The notes under the pieces: generated by a model
Databases searched by the model: none
The model's input: only the letters and a program-made list of their open reading frames with translations
Told to the model about the DNA's origin: nothing
Shown: piece after piece, positions 1 to 9,524 of the stretch
Position numbering within the stretch: position 1 is the stretch's first letter
Layout of the letters: each line of letters starts with the position of its first letter
Program-made: the position numbers and the translations under genes
DNA from: DATBVX01 sp963695985
Lineage (GTDB): Bacteria; Pseudomonadota; Gammaproteobacteria; Steroidobacterales; Steroidobacteraceae
Direction: 5' to 3'
DNA: 64,000 nt
Assembly (NCBI GenBank): GCA_963695985.1
Contig: CAVOIC010000011.1
Span: 62,001-126,000 of the forward strand

Positions 1-282
1 CTGATTGGATACGGCACCCGCGCCGCCATATCGGCGGTGCTGGGCGGCGGCATCAGTGTCGCCGCGAGCCTGGTGATGGCGTGGTTCATGTTCCGCGGGG
101 CGGCCAGTAAGGATCCGAAGCGGATCCTGCACGGCATGTACCGTGGCGAAGCAGCCAAGCTTGCGGTCACGATACTGCTGTTCGTGGTGGCAGTGCGGTC
201 TGGAACGATCGACGCGGTGCCGATGCTCGTCGCCTTCATCGGCGCCTCGTTTGTTTACTGGTTTGCGTTGCTCAAGAGCTGA
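1..282 (+). CDS. atpI: ATP synthase subunit I (AtpI), 5' end outside window
   Basis: Membrane protein that precedes the Fo genes and is thought to help assemble the c-ring. The frame is open from base 1, so the true start lies upstream; an internal GTG at 37 is not a convincing start. Visible are three hydrophobic stretches separated by a basic loop (KDPKRILHGMYRGEAAK), the usual layout of the C-terminal part of AtpI. It lies 41 bases before atpB in the same orientation, which supports the assignment because AtpI itself is poorly conserved. Confidence 0.8.
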   Translation: MIGYGTRAAISAVLGGGISVAASLVMAWFMFRGAASKDPKRILHGMYRGEAAKLAVTILLFVVAVRSGTIDAVPMLVAFIGASFVYWFALLKS

Positions 283-323
283 CAGAGTGTAGGAGAGCCA
301 TTTCGACCTCGGTTCCGCGGATC

Positions 324-1154
324 ATGTCTACCGAAGCACCCCCAAGCGCAAACGAGTACATCGCCCACCACCTGCAGAATCTTACCGTCAGCGTCGGGAA
401 GGGGGCCTTTTGGACGCTACACCTCGACACGCTGATCATGTCCGGCCTGATCGGCCTGATCGTATTCGGATTGTTGTGGTTCGCGGCGCGACGCGCTACG
501 GCGGGAGTCCCTGGGGGGCTCCAGGCGTTCGCGGAGATCATCCTGGAGATGGTCGATACGCAGGTGAGGGACACCTTCCACGGCCAGAGCAAGCTGATCA
601 CGCCGCTCGCGATCACGATATTCATCTGGGTCTTCTGCATGAATGCTGTCGACTTCATACCGGTCGATTTCATTCCGACCGTGGTCGGGCGCTTCGGCGT
701 TTCACACTTCAAGCCGGTGCCGACCACGGATCCAAACGCGACTTTCGCAATGTCGCTCACCGTGTTCCTGCTGATCTTCATCTTCAACGTGAAGTTCAAA
801 GGCGTAGGCGGGTTCCTGCATGAGGTCTTTACCGTGCCCTTCGGGCCGTGGCTTGCGCCGGTGAACTTCATCTTGCGCGTCATTGAGGAAGCGGCAAGGC
901 CCGTTTCGCTAGCGCTGCGACTGTTCGGCAACATGTTCGCGGGCGAAGTGCTCTTCATCCTGCTGGTGCTGCTGGCAGGGGCCTGGCATATCGACAGCGT
1001 CGGCAGCGCGTTCAGCAGTGGCGTATCGATGCTGGGTCATATCGCCCTCTCGGTGGGCTGGGGGATCTTTCACATCCTCATCGTCACGCTTCAGGCGTTC
1101 ATCTTCATGATGCTGACCATCGTTTACCTGTCCCTCGCGAGCGAATCGCACTGA
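324..1154 (+). CDS. atpB: F1Fo ATP synthase subunit a
   Basis: Fo stator subunit that forms the two proton half-channels against the c-ring in the inner membrane. The 276-residue product is of normal length. The hallmark helix SLALRLFGNMFAGE is present, and the essential proton-transfer arginine is Arg199. Several long hydrophobic helices follow the polar N-terminus. Second gene of the atp operon; atpE begins 33 bases downstream. Confidence 0.97.
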   Translation: MSTEAPPSANEYIAHHLQNLTVSVGKGAFWTLHLDTLIMSGLIGLIVFGLLWFAARRATAGVPGGLQAFAEIILEMVDTQVRDTFHGQSKLITPLAITIFIWVFCMNAVDFIPVDFIPTVVGRFGVSHFKPVPTTDPNATFAMSLTVFLLIFIFNVKFKGVGGFLHEVFTVPFGPWLAPVNFILRVIEEAARPVSLALRLFGNMFAGEVLFILLVLLAGAWHIDSVGSAFSSGVSMLGHIALSVGWGIFHILIVTLQAFIFMMLTIVYLSLASESH

Positions 1155-1187
1155 TTTCACCTAAACCAAACCATAGACGAGGAAAAA

Positions 1188-1457
1188 ATGGACGCTCTTG
1201 CAACATTCTTTGGCCAAACGCAAATTGCCGCCGGGCTGCTGATCGGCATGGGCGCGCTGGGAACCGCCATCGGCTTCGGGCTGCTCGGCGGTAAATTCCT
1301 CGAAGGCGCCGCGCGCCAGCCGGAAATGGTGCCGATGCTGCAGGTCAAGATGTTCATCGTTGCCGGCCTGCTCGACGCGTTCACCGCTATCGCCACCGCC
1401 ATTGCCATTCTGCTGCTGTACGCCAATCCGCTGGTGTCGGCGGTCAAAGGCGGCTGA
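1188..1457 (+). CDS. atpE: F1Fo ATP synthase subunit c
   Basis: Proteolipid of the rotating c-ring. The product has 89 residues in two hydrophobic helices joined by the polar loop GAARQPE. The carboxylate that carries the proton is Asp63 in GLLDAF, as in the proton-type enterobacterial subunit; the Glu-based sodium signature is absent, so proton coupling is inferred. An AGGA-like ribosome site lies just before the ATG. Subunit c is made in excess, but no special enhancer was recognised. Confidence 0.97.
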   Translation: MDALATFFGQTQIAAGLLIGMGALGTAIGFGLLGGKFLEGAARQPEMVPMLQVKMFIVAGLLDAFTAIATAIAILLLYANPLVSAVKGG

Positions 1458-1492
1458 TCAATCGGTAGTCAGCTTCTTCTAGGGAGCTCATT

Positions 1493-1963
1493 GTGAATCT
1501 CAATGCCACACTGATCGGCCAGGTCATCTGGTTTGCGCTCTTCATCTTCTTTGTCATGAAGTTCGTCTGGCCGTACTTTCAGCGCATCGTCGCCCAGCGG
1601 CAGAAGACCATTGCCGACGGGCTGGCGGCCGGGGAAAAGGGCCAAAAGGATCTAGGCGCGGCGAAGTCCAGGGCCGATGAAATCATCCACGAGGCACGCT
1701 CGCGCGCGACCCAGATCGAGAACCAGGCGCAACACAGGGCCAACGAGCTGATCGACGAGGCCAAGAAGAATGCGATCGGCGAGGGTGAACGGCTGTTGGC
1801 CGCAGCTCAGCAGCAAATTCAGCAGGAGAGCACCCGCGCGCGTGAAGCATTACGCAAGGACGTCGCCACTCTCGCGGTTACGGGAGCCTCACAGCTGCTC
1901 GAGCGCGAGATCGACCCCAAAGCACATGCCGCGCTGCTCGACAAGCTGGCGGCGCAGCTGTAA
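1493..1963 (+). CDS. atpF: F1Fo ATP synthase subunit b
   Basis: Peripheral stalk subunit linking subunit a to delta and F1. The 156-residue product has one N-terminal membrane helix (about residues 5-25) followed by a long, charged, Ala/Glu/Lys/Arg-rich coiled coil, the standard subunit b form. The start is GTG at 1493, supported by AGGGAG a few bases upstream and by homology at the N-terminus (NLNATLIGQ). atpH starts three bases after the stop. Confidence 0.96.
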   Translation: MNLNATLIGQVIWFALFIFFVMKFVWPYFQRIVAQRQKTIADGLAAGEKGQKDLGAAKSRADEIIHEARSRATQIENQAQHRANELIDEAKKNAIGEGERLLAAAQQQIQQESTRAREALRKDVATLAVTGASQLLEREIDPKAHAALLDKLAAQL

Positions 1964-1966
1964 GCC

Positions 1967-2503
1967 ATGGCTGAAAAGATCACTATCGCCCGACCTTATG
2001 CCAAGGCCATGTTCGAGCTCGCGCTCGCACAACAGAAGCTCGATGCCTCGTCGCAAGCGCTCGCACTGGCCGCCGCCGTCATCGGTGATGAGGGGGTCCG
2101 GAAGCTGTTGACGAGCCCGCATGTCACGACCGAGCAGCTGGCCGACCTGGTGATCGGAATCTGCGGGGACACGCTCGACGCCGAGGGCAAGAATTTCATC
2201 CGCGTGCTGGCCTCGAACCGACGCCTCGGACTTCTCCCCGAGATCGCCATCACCTTCGAAAAGCTGAAGGCGGATGCGGAAAATGCCGTCGAAGTCACGG
2301 TGACTTCGGCCGCACCGCTCAACGCGGAGCAGCAGCGCGAGTACGCCAATGCGTTGCGCCAGCGGCTGAAGCGAGAAGTGCGCCTGCATTGTGAGGTGGA
2401 TTCGGCGCTGCTGGGCGGAGCGGTCCTGCGCGCCGACGATCTCGTCATCGATGGTTCAATGCGTGGCCGCCTCGAACGGCTTGCGACCGAACTCTTGAAT
2501 TAG
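1967..2503 (+). CDS. atpH: F1Fo ATP synthase subunit delta
   Basis: OSCP-like subunit that joins the b stalk to the top of the F1 hexamer. The product has 178 residues, as is usual. The N-terminal motif ITIARPYAKAMFELA and the C-terminal segment LLGGAVLRADDLVIDGSMRG are both typical of AtpH. It follows atpF by three bases, so translational coupling is likely, and precedes atpA by 14 bases. Confidence 0.96.
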   Translation: MAEKITIARPYAKAMFELALAQQKLDASSQALALAAAVIGDEGVRKLLTSPHVTTEQLADLVIGICGDTLDAEGKNFIRVLASNRRLGLLPEIAITFEKLKADAENAVEVTVTSAAPLNAEQQREYANALRQRLKREVRLHCEVDSALLGGAVLRADDLVIDGSMRGRLERLATELLN

Positions 2504-2517
2504 GAAGGGACGAAAAA

Positions 2518-4056
2518 ATGTCCATCAAGGCATCTGAAATCAGCGAGCTGATCAAGGCGCGCATTGAGAAATTCCAGTCGGCCACTGATGCCCGGAACGT
2601 GGGTACCGTGGTCACGGTAACCGACGGCATCTGCCGCGTGCACGGTCTTGCCGACGCTCGCTATGGCGAGATGCTCGAGTTTCCCGGCAACACCTTCGGC
2701 CTCGCGCTCAACCTCGAGCAGGACTCCGTCGGTGCCGTGGTGTTGGGCGAGTACAAGCACATCACGGAAGGTGCCACGGTCAAGACCACCGGCCGCATTC
2801 TCGAGGTGCCGGTGGGAGCGGAGCTCCTGGGTCGGGTGGTCGATTCGCTCGGCAATCCACTCGATGGCAAGGGACCTGTTAAGACTCAGCGTACTGCCGC
2901 CATCGAGCGGGTCGCGCCCGGCGTGACGTTTCGCAAGTCTGTTTCGCAGCCGGTTCAGACGGGCTACAAGGCGATCGACGCGATGGTGCCGATCGGCCGC
3001 GGGCAGCGCGAGCTGATCATCGGCGACCGGCAGACGGGCAAGACCGCGCTGGCCATCGACACCATCATTAACCAGAAGAATTCCGGCATTAAGTGCATCT
3101 ACGTTGCGATCGGGCAGAAGCAGTCTTCAATCGCCAACGTGGTGCGCAAGCTAGAAGAGCACGAGGCGATGGCGCACACGATCATCGTCGTGGCATCGGC
3201 CTCCATGCCCGCATCCATGCAGTACATCGCGCCGTATTCGGGCTGCACCATGGGCGAGTACTTCATGGACAATGGCGAAGATGCACTCATCATCTACGAC
3301 GACCTGACCAAGCAGGCCTGGGCCTATCGTCAGATCTCGCTGCTGCTGCGTCGCCCGCCCGGACGCGAGGCGTATCCGGGCGACGTTTTCTACCTGCACT
3401 CGCGCCTGCTCGAGCGCTCGGCCCGAGTCAACGAGGATTACATCGCGAAGGTTACCGAGGGCCGGGTCAAGGGACGCACGGGCTCACTCACCGGGTTGCC
3501 GATTATCGAAACGCAGGCTGGCGATGTCACCGCGTTCGTTCCGACCAATGTGATCTCGATTACCGACGGACAGATCTTCCTCGAGACCGACCTCTTCAAT
3601 TCGGGCATTCGCCCGGCGATGAACGCCGGCATCTCGGTCTCGCGCGTCGGTGGCGCGGCGCAGACCGACATCATCAAGAAGCTCGGCGGCGGCATTCGTC
3701 TCGCCCTGGCGCAGTACCGCGAGCTGGCGGCCTTCTCCCAGTTCGCATCCGATCTCGACGAGGCGACGCGCCGGCAGCTGGATCGCGGCGTGCGCGTGAC
3801 CGAGGTGATGAAGCAGAAGCAGTACGCACCCATGTCGGTCGCCGAGATGGCTCTGTCGATCTACGCGGTCAACAACGGCTACTTCGACAAGGTGGAGCGC
3901 CAGAAGGTGGTCGATTTCGAGGCGGCGCTGCAGTCCTTCGCCAGGTCCAACCATGAGGCAGTGCTGAAGGAGATCAACGACAAGCCGGTGCTGAAGGACC
4001 AGGAGGAGAAGCTCAAGAAGATCGTCGAGGGCTTCGTGGCCACGGATCCGTACTGA
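2518..4056 (+). CDS. atpA: F1Fo ATP synthase subunit alpha
   Basis: Non-catalytic nucleotide-binding subunit of the F1 hexamer. The product has 512 residues. The P-loop GDRQTGKTAL begins at residue 169, the same position as in E. coli, and the SISDGQIFL-type strand appears here as SITDGQIFLETDLF. The N-terminal helix (ASEISELIKARIEKF) that contacts delta is intact. Fifth structural gene of the operon, closely followed by atpG. Confidence 0.98.
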   Translation: MSIKASEISELIKARIEKFQSATDARNVGTVVTVTDGICRVHGLADARYGEMLEFPGNTFGLALNLEQDSVGAVVLGEYKHITEGATVKTTGRILEVPVGAELLGRVVDSLGNPLDGKGPVKTQRTAAIERVAPGVTFRKSVSQPVQTGYKAIDAMVPIGRGQRELIIGDRQTGKTALAIDTIINQKNSGIKCIYVAIGQKQSSIANVVRKLEEHEAMAHTIIVVASASMPASMQYIAPYSGCTMGEYFMDNGEDALIIYDDLTKQAWAYRQISLLLRRPPGREAYPGDVFYLHSRLLERSARVNEDYIAKVTEGRVKGRTGSLTGLPIIETQAGDVTAFVPTNVISITDGQIFLETDLFNSGIRPAMNAGISVSRVGGAAQTDIIKKLGGGIRLALAQYRELAAFSQFASDLDEATRRQLDRGVRVTEVMKQKQYAPMSVAEMALSIYAVNNGYFDKVERQKVVDFEAALQSFARSNHEAVLKEINDKPVLKDQEEKLKKIVEGFVATDPY

Positions 4057-4065
4057 GAGCGAGCA

Positions 4066-4926
4066 ATGGCGGGCGCAAAGGAAGTTCGGCAAAAGATCGC
4101 GAGTATCAAGAGTACTCAGAAGATCACGCGAGCCATGCAGATGGTGGCGACGAGCAAGATGCGCCGCGCCCAGGAGCGCATGCGCTTGGCGCGTCCCTAC
4201 GCGCAGAAGATGCGGGTGGTGATCGGCCACCTCAACGAAGCCAACCCGGACTACCGCCATCCGTTCCTGACCGAACGGCCGGTCCAGGCCGTGGGATTCA
4301 TCATCGTCAGCACTGATCGTGGCCTGTGCGGCTCACTCAACGTGAATCTCTTTAGGACGGTGCTGACGTCGGTCCGCGAATGGCAGCAGAAGGGCGCATC
4401 CGTCAGCCTGTGCCTGATCGGCGCCAAGGCGATGCAGTTCTTCCGGCGTCTCGGCCTGCCCCTCGAAGCTCAGGTCAGCAATCTCGGCGACCGGCCGCAC
4501 GTGAAGGACCTCATCGGCAGCGTCAAAGTAATGCTCGACGCGTACAGCGAGGGCAAGATCGATCGCTTGTTCCTGCTGCATAACAGCTTCGTCAATACGA
4601 TGAGCCAGAAGCCGAGCGCAATGCAGCTCCTGCCGGTTGAGACGCTCGACAAGGAGCAGTTGCAGGAACATTGGGACTACATCTACGAACCAGATGCGGC
4701 TGACATTCTTCCCGACGTTCTGATGCGTTACATCGAATCGCAGGTCTACCAGGGAGCGGTCGAGAATGTGGCGTGCGAGATGGCGGCGCGAATGGTGGCG
4801 ATGAAGAGCGCTACTGATAACGCCGAGGAGCTCATCGAGGAATTGCAACTGGTTTACAACAAGGCGCGCCAGGCAGCCATCACCAAGGAGCTGTCGGAGA
4901 TCGTAGGCGGCGCAGCGGCGGTTTGA
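4066..4926 (+). CDS. atpG: F1Fo ATP synthase subunit gamma
   Basis: Central rotor shaft. The product has 286 residues, matching the family. The N-terminal coiled-coil segment (KEVRQKIASIKSTQKITRAM) and the C-terminal helix (NKARQAAITKELSEIVGGA) are both well conserved; these form the antiparallel coil inserted in F1. The motif STDRGLCGSLN is also characteristic. It starts nine bases after atpA. Confidence 0.97.
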   Translation: MAGAKEVRQKIASIKSTQKITRAMQMVATSKMRRAQERMRLARPYAQKMRVVIGHLNEANPDYRHPFLTERPVQAVGFIIVSTDRGLCGSLNVNLFRTVLTSVREWQQKGASVSLCLIGAKAMQFFRRLGLPLEAQVSNLGDRPHVKDLIGSVKVMLDAYSEGKIDRLFLLHNSFVNTMSQKPSAMQLLPVETLDKEQLQEHWDYIYEPDAADILPDVLMRYIESQVYQGAVENVACEMAARMVAMKSATDNAEELIEELQLVYNKARQAAITKELSEIVGGAAAV

Positions 4927-4942
4927 GAACGAGGAACAGCGA

Positions 4943-6466
<1,524 letters not shown>

Positions 6467-6468
6467 CC

Positions 6469-6891
6469 ATGGCAAACACGATTCACGTCGACATCGTCAG
6501 CGCCGAGGGGGAGATCTTCTCCGGCGCCGCGACGATGGTTTTTGCGCCCGCCTCGCAGGGCGAGATCGGCATCGCGCCCCGGCACGCCCCCTTGCTCACC
6601 ATGTTGAAGCCGGGCGAGGTGCGTGTGCAGACCCCGGAGGGTGAAGAGCACTTCTTCTACGTCGGGGGAGGTGCCATCGAAGTGCAGCCGTACCTCGTTA
6701 CGGTACTCGCGGACACTGCGTTGCGCGCGAAGGACGTAGACGAGGCCGCAGCGCTCGCTGCCAAGCAGCGCGCCGAGGATTCTCTCAAGGACAAGGTAAC
6801 CCACATCGAAATCGCAGAGGCACAGGCCGAGCTGGCGCGCGCTGTCGCGCAGTTGAGGACCATCCAGCGCCTGAGGCGGCTGAAGAAGTAG
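6469..6891 (+). CDS. atpC: F1Fo ATP synthase subunit epsilon
   Basis: F1 rotor subunit that can inhibit ATP hydrolysis. The 140-residue product has the N-terminal beta-sandwich (IHVDIVSAEGEIFSGAA, GEIGIAPRHAPLLTML) and the two C-terminal helices, Ala- and Lys/Arg-rich, of the inhibitory hairpin. Last gene of the atp operon; a GC-rich inverted repeat follows. Confidence 0.96.
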   Translation: MANTIHVDIVSAEGEIFSGAATMVFAPASQGEIGIAPRHAPLLTMLKPGEVRVQTPEGEEHFFYVGGGAIEVQPYLVTVLADTALRAKDVDEAAALAAKQRAEDSLKDKVTHIEIAEAQAELARAVAQLRTIQRLRRLKK

Positions 6892-6918
6892 ACACCGCGC
6901 CTGCGGCTCGAAAGAGGG

Positions 6919-6948
6919 GCGGGAGGGAACCGACCGGCCCCCTCCCGC
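6919..6948. terminator. Inverted repeat between convergent atpC and the 7 kb gene
   Basis: Nine-base perfect arms GCGGGAGGG and CCCTCCCGC are separated by 12 bases. The repeat lies between the convergent stops of atpC and the minus-strand gene, where a bidirectional terminator would be expected. No clear T-run follows on either strand, so factor-independent termination is only a possibility. Confidence 0.45.
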
Positions 6949-6954
6949 GCCAAG

Positions 6955-7395
6955 TCATTTCAGCTTCAGTTCCTGGACGTATTCGACGCCCAGCGTCTCG
7001 CGCATCTTGCCGCGATCCGCCGAGGCCTGGTTCGACGCTGCACGTGAACCCCAGACCTTGTTGGCGATCGGCTCCATGCGATCTTCCAGTCCATCCAGAG
7101 CTGCCCAGTTCTTGTACGTAATGGTCAGATAGAGGTCTGGATCATGGGGCGAGCGAGCGTTGGTTGCGACCACGCCGTAATCCACGATGAGGCCGGCCTT
7201 CTTGTATTCCTCCATGAGTCCCTTGTAGGTCGTATCGAGGTACTTCATGTACGCATCGAACATCCCCGGCATGATCTTGATGGCGGAGATTTCCATGACG
7301 ACCCCTTCTGTGTAGGCGCGCTCCTGTGCCAGTGCGCTGGTCGCCGCAAACAACAATGGAGCTGCTAACAGCAGCCCAATCAGGCGTTTGATCAT
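6955..7395 (-). CDS. Exported protein of unknown function, paralog A
   Basis: 146-residue protein with a clear signal peptide (MIKRLIGLLLAAPLLFAATSALA then QERAY), so it is probably periplasmic. The mature part is closely similar to the product of the next gene (7414-7854): both share QERAYTEG, a KAGLIVDYGV segment, DPDLYL or EPDLYL, a YKNW.ALDGL segment and the ending ELKLK. The fold may be a dimeric alpha-beta barrel of the kind seen in small monooxygenase-like proteins, but that is a guess from size and pattern. No function assigned. Confidence 0.85.
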   Translation of the reverse strand: MIKRLIGLLLAAPLLFAATSALAQERAYTEGVVMEISAIKIMPGMFDAYMKYLDTTYKGLMEEYKKAGLIVDYGVVATNARSPHDPDLYLTITYKNWAALDGLEDRMEPIANKVWGSRAASNQASADRGKMRETLGVEYVQELKLK

Positions 7396-7413
7396 GAGTC
7401 TGTCCCCCGGTTA

Positions 7414-7854
7414 TTACTTGAGCTTCAGCTCCTGCATGTACTCGACGCCAAGAACTTCACGGATCTTCTCGCGATCAACGTATCCCTGGTTGGCCGCCTC
7501 CATAGAACCGTAGATCTTCCTGTCGATCGGGTCAGTCTTGTCCTGCAAGCCGTCCAGTGCACCCCAGTTCTTGTAGACAATGACGAGATAAAGATCGGGC
7601 TCCTTTGGATTGCGGGCATTGGTCCCGTACACGCCGTAATCCACGATCAAACCGGCCTTCTTGTATTCCTCGTTTGCCGCCTTCCAGGACTTTGCGAGCC
7701 AGCTCATGTACGCATCAAAGCCGCCCGCCTTGATCTTGATCGACGAAACCTCGATCACCGATCCTTCGGTGTAGGCGCGTTCCTGAGCCAGGGCATTCAT
7801 TGACGCGAGAGCCAGCGGGGCTGCGAGCAGCAGCCCGGCGAATCGTCTCAACAT
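7414..7854 (-). CDS. Exported protein of unknown function, paralog B
   Basis: 146-residue exported protein with signal peptide MLRRFAGLLLAAPLALASMNALA. It has the same length as, and collinear similarity with, the product of 6955-7395, so the two arose by tandem duplication. It is upstream in the same orientation, with 18 bases between the genes, so the two are probably cotranscribed from a promoter in the gap shared divergently with glmU. Function unknown. Confidence 0.85.
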   Translation of the reverse strand: MLRRFAGLLLAAPLALASMNALAQERAYTEGSVIEVSSIKIKAGGFDAYMSWLAKSWKAANEEYKKAGLIVDYGVYGTNARNPKEPDLYLVIVYKNWGALDGLQDKTDPIDRKIYGSMEAANQGYVDREKIREVLGVEYMQELKLK

Positions 7855-7975
7855 GTGAATTCTCCTTGTTGTTGATGTGTGTTCGATCGCACGGATCGAT
7901 GGATACAGCGGCGCACTCTACGCGGCCGCTATTGGTGCGGCAAATCGCCCGGCAGCCTGAGAACCGCGAGTCGGC

Positions 7976-7981
7976 TACAAT
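7976..7981 (+). promoter_or_regulatory. Candidate -10 box for glmU
   Basis: TACAAT matches the sigma-70 -10 consensus at five of six positions and lies 60 bases before the glmU start in the divergent gap. No good -35 hexamer is seen at normal distance. Confidence 0.35.
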
Positions 7982-8041
7982 CTTCGCCCATTCCAAGGAC
8001 TTAGACGGGACCAGCAGGTCGCAAGCCGAGGACGCGAGCAC

Positions 8042-9415
8042 TTGAAGATCAGCGTAGTCATCCTCGCCGCGGGCCAGGGCAAGCGAATGAATTCCGACCT
8101 GCCGAAGGTCCTGCAACCGCTCGCCGGCCGTCCCCTCCTGACGCATGTCTTCCAATGCGCACGTGCTCTCGAGCCGGACTCGGTTTACGTCGTTTATGGT
8201 CACGGCGGTGAGCGGGTGCGTGAAGCACTGCCTGGTGCACCGGTAAGCTGGGTTCTGCAGGCGCAGCAGCTCGGAACCGGGCACGCACTCATGCAGGCGA
8301 TGCCCGCGATCCCGGATGAGGAGACGGTCGTCGTCCTCTATGGCGACGTGCCGCTGGTTCGCCCGGATACATTGCGCCAACTTCTGACCCACGCCGGTGA
8401 GCGTTCAGTGGCCGTGCTCAGCGTCATTCTCGATGATCCTGCCGGGTACGGCCGAATCGTCCGCGATGCCGCCGGCAACGTGGTGCGGATCGTCGAGGAG
8501 CACGATGCCACGGTGAAAGAGCGCGCGATTCGCGAGGTGAATACAGGATTGCTGGCCGCAGCGGCAAAGAATCTGCGGCGCTGGCTGGGCGCACTGCGCA
8601 GTGACAACGCGCAGACCGAGTACTACCTTACGGATGTCGTCGTCTCTGCGGTTAGAGAAGGTTTTAGAATCAATGGCATCATCGTGCCCGATGTGACCGA
8701 GGTGCTGGGTATCAACGACAAAGTGCAGCTCGCCGAAGTTGAAGCAGCCCATCGCCGCCGTAAGGCCACCGAGCTGATGCTCGCAGGCGTCACGGTGGCC
8801 GATCCGGCGCGGCTCGACGTTCGCGGTACCGTGACCGTGGGGCGCGACGTCTACATCGACGTGAATGTCGTGCTGGTGGGTGACGTCAAACTCGGCGATC
8901 GCGTTCGTATCGGACCAAACTGCTATGTGCGCGACTGTGAAATTGGCGCTGACACGGAGCTGTTTCCGAACTGCGTGATGGATCGTGCGGTGATCGGCAC
9001 GGGCTGCCAGGTGGGTCCATTCGCGCGACTGCGCCCGGGGACCATCCTGCACCGGGACGTGCACATCGGGAACTTTGTCGAGGTCAAAAAGAGCGAGATC
9101 GGCGCCGGCAGCAAGGCGAATCATCTGACCTATCTGGGCGATGCGATCGTCGGCTCCAAGGTGAACGTGGGCGCCGGAACCATTACCTGCAATTACGATG
9201 GTGCGAACAAGTGGCGCACCGACATCGGCGATGGGGCTTTCATAGGCTCGGGTACCATGCTGATCGCACCGGTGCAGATTGGCAGCAATGCGACGATTGG
9301 TGCCGGGTCAGTCATCTCGCGACCCGCGCCGGCGGGTAAGCTCACCCTGGAGCGTGGCAAGCAGGTCACGGTCGATGGCTGGAAGCCGCCGACCAAGAAG
9401 AAGCCTGAGACCTGA
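8042..9415 (+). CDS. glmU: Bifunctional N-acetylglucosamine-1-phosphate uridyltransferase / glucosamine-1-phosphate acetyltransferase
   Basis: Makes UDP-GlcNAc, the precursor of peptidoglycan and lipopolysaccharide, in the last two steps. The N-terminal nucleotidyltransferase carries LAAGQGKRM and the KVLQPLAGRPL segment. From about residue 250 the protein becomes a left-handed beta-helix with hexapeptide repeats and the acetyltransferase segment NYDGANKWRTDIGDGAFIGS. The length of 457 is normal. The start is TTG at 8042, because homology begins exactly there (MKISVVILAAG). It sits upstream of glmS, a classic pairing. Confidence 0.97.
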   Translation: MKISVVILAAGQGKRMNSDLPKVLQPLAGRPLLTHVFQCARALEPDSVYVVYGHGGERVREALPGAPVSWVLQAQQLGTGHALMQAMPAIPDEETVVVLYGDVPLVRPDTLRQLLTHAGERSVAVLSVILDDPAGYGRIVRDAAGNVVRIVEEHDATVKERAIREVNTGLLAAAAKNLRRWLGALRSDNAQTEYYLTDVVVSAVREGFRINGIIVPDVTEVLGINDKVQLAEVEAAHRRRKATELMLAGVTVADPARLDVRGTVTVGRDVYIDVNVVLVGDVKLGDRVRIGPNCYVRDCEIGADTELFPNCVMDRAVIGTGCQVGPFARLRPGTILHRDVHIGNFVEVKKSEIGAGSKANHLTYLGDAIVGSKVNVGAGTITCNYDGANKWRTDIGDGAFIGSGTMLIAPVQIGSNATIGAGSVISRPAPAGKLTLERGKQVTVDGWKPPTKKKPET

Positions 9416-9524
9416 TTCACACGCTGCTCTACGGCTCATGCACGTAATGGGCAGCTGTAGCAGACTTCGCCCTTCAATCATGGATCAGTAGCAGCGCCCT
9501 TCGGGAATCGTCGAGTACCAGAGA

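Noticed and set aside
3484..4260. Long minus-strand frame opposite atpA/atpG
   Set aside because: Opposite-strand shadow of strongly conserved genes, with no ribosome site or family motif.
9416..9524. glmS ribozyme or riboswitch between glmU and glmS
   Set aside because: The gap is only 109 bases, shows no fitting pseudoknot core, and glmS ribozymes belong to Firmicutes.
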